Shown in pieces: positions 56,865 to 57,360 of a DNA stretch of 57,360 bases (position 1 is the first letter of the stretch; every line of letters begins with the position of its first letter). This DNA is from Hymenoscyphus infarciens (taxonomy: Eukaryota > Ascomycota > Leotiomycetes > Helotiales > Helotiaceae), in contig LLCB01000348.1 in NCBI GenBank assembly GCA_001414345.1, positions 1-57,360 on the forward strand. Reading direction: 5' to 3'. Below the pieces are notes generated by a model. It did not search any database. It saw only the letters and a list, made by a program, of their open reading frames with translations, and had not been told where the DNA came from. Made by a program: the position numbers and the translations under genes.

Positions 56865-57360
56865 ACTTTTAGTATATAATAAACTAAAAACCATCTACTT
56901 TTAGTATTTAATAGACTAAAAGTCTTCTTTAGTATAATCTTTTTAATAAATTAATTAATTATTTATATATTTTTAGTCTTTTATAAACTTAAAATTATCT
57001 TTAATATAATCTTTTTAATTAACTAATTATTAATTTATATACTTTTAGTATATAATAGACTAAAAGTCCTCTTTTATATAACCTTTCTAATTAACTAATT
57101 ATTTAATTATATGCTTTTAGTCTATTATAGACTAAAAACCACCTACTTTTAGTCTATTAAAAACTAAAAACCACCTACCTTTAGTCTATTATATACTAGA
57201 AACTATCTACTTTTAGTATATAAGAGACTAAAGGTCCTCTTTTATATAATCTTTCTAATTAACTAATTATTTATTTATATGCTTTTAGTCTATTATAGAC
57301 TAAAAACCACCTACTTTTAGTCTATAATAGACTAAAAGTCCTCTTTTATATAACCTTTCT
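56865..57360. repeat. palindromic TA-rich satellite array, runs off the edge
   Basis: Two building blocks alternate. One is a palindrome of the type TTTTAGTCTATAATAGACTA, usually followed by AAAACCACCTA or AAAGTCCTCTTTTATATAA. The other is a spacer CTTTCTAATTAACTAATTAT followed by TTATTTATATG. Spacer copies start near 57010, 57087 and 57254, and palindrome copies number about nine. The array continues past the window end. Confidence 0.8.

Overview
The window is nuclear DNA of a filamentous ascomycete (Pezizomycotina). The signs are short spliceosomal introns (about 46-140 nt, GT..AG, with CTAAC/CTGAC-like branch sites), fungus-specific protein families (TeaR-like prenylated protein, HET domain, fungal MYND-finger protein), and blocks of extremely TA-rich DNA whose transposon remnants carry changes of the CpA-to-TpA / TpG-to-TpA kind, the footprint of repeat-induced point mutation (RIP). 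A Leotiomycete (Helotiales-type) genome is my best guess from gene flavour, but it is inference. No rRNA, tRNA or CRISPR array was recognised.

Layout. (1) 1-843: a gene on the minus strand coding for an uncharacterised protein, with one intron. (2) 844-8950: TA-rich block holding a complete RIP-degraded Ty3/Gypsy LTR retrotransposon (2583-8382). (3) 8950-15900: gene island with a J-domain protein (minus) and a long upstream region without convincing genes. (4) 15900-25100: second TA-rich block made of nested repeats: a 630-bp tandem duplication, a 1.16-kb gag-only-like LTR element, an inverted-repeat element, and a relatively fresh 2.26-kb non-autonomous LTR element with a perfect 5-bp target duplication. 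(5) 25100-33200: accessory segment with an unknown multi-exon gene, two related TA-flanked MITEs, a plus-strand HET remnant ending next to a 29-G run, and a minus-strand HET gene split by two MITEs of different superfamilies. (6) 33203-37704: a TA-rich, hAT-like element with 8-bp target duplication. (7) 37700-56700: mostly gene island: a probable solo LTR, a frameshifted MYND-finger gene, TeaR, a tiny 46-aa spliced gene, a metallophosphoesterase, several decayed gene pieces, a 50-aa secreted-protein candidate and a Ser-rich CxxC protein. (8) 56685-57360: a 45-nt palindrome and a palindromic satellite array that runs off the right edge.

The J-domain protein, TeaR, the metallophosphoesterase and the CxxC protein look intact and probably do ordinary cell work (chaperone recruitment, cell-end polarity, phosphoester hydrolysis). 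The accessory genes (HET, MYND, R3H-like) are broken by MITEs, frameshifts or stop codons and lie beside RIP-degraded DNA. This is the pattern of a compartmentalised genome in which transposon-rich blocks erode neighbouring accessory genes. The most notable structure is the HET gene: its hAT-type MITE can be conceptually removed with its 8-bp duplication to leave a continuous reading frame, while the second MITE sits at a point where the frame is already damaged.
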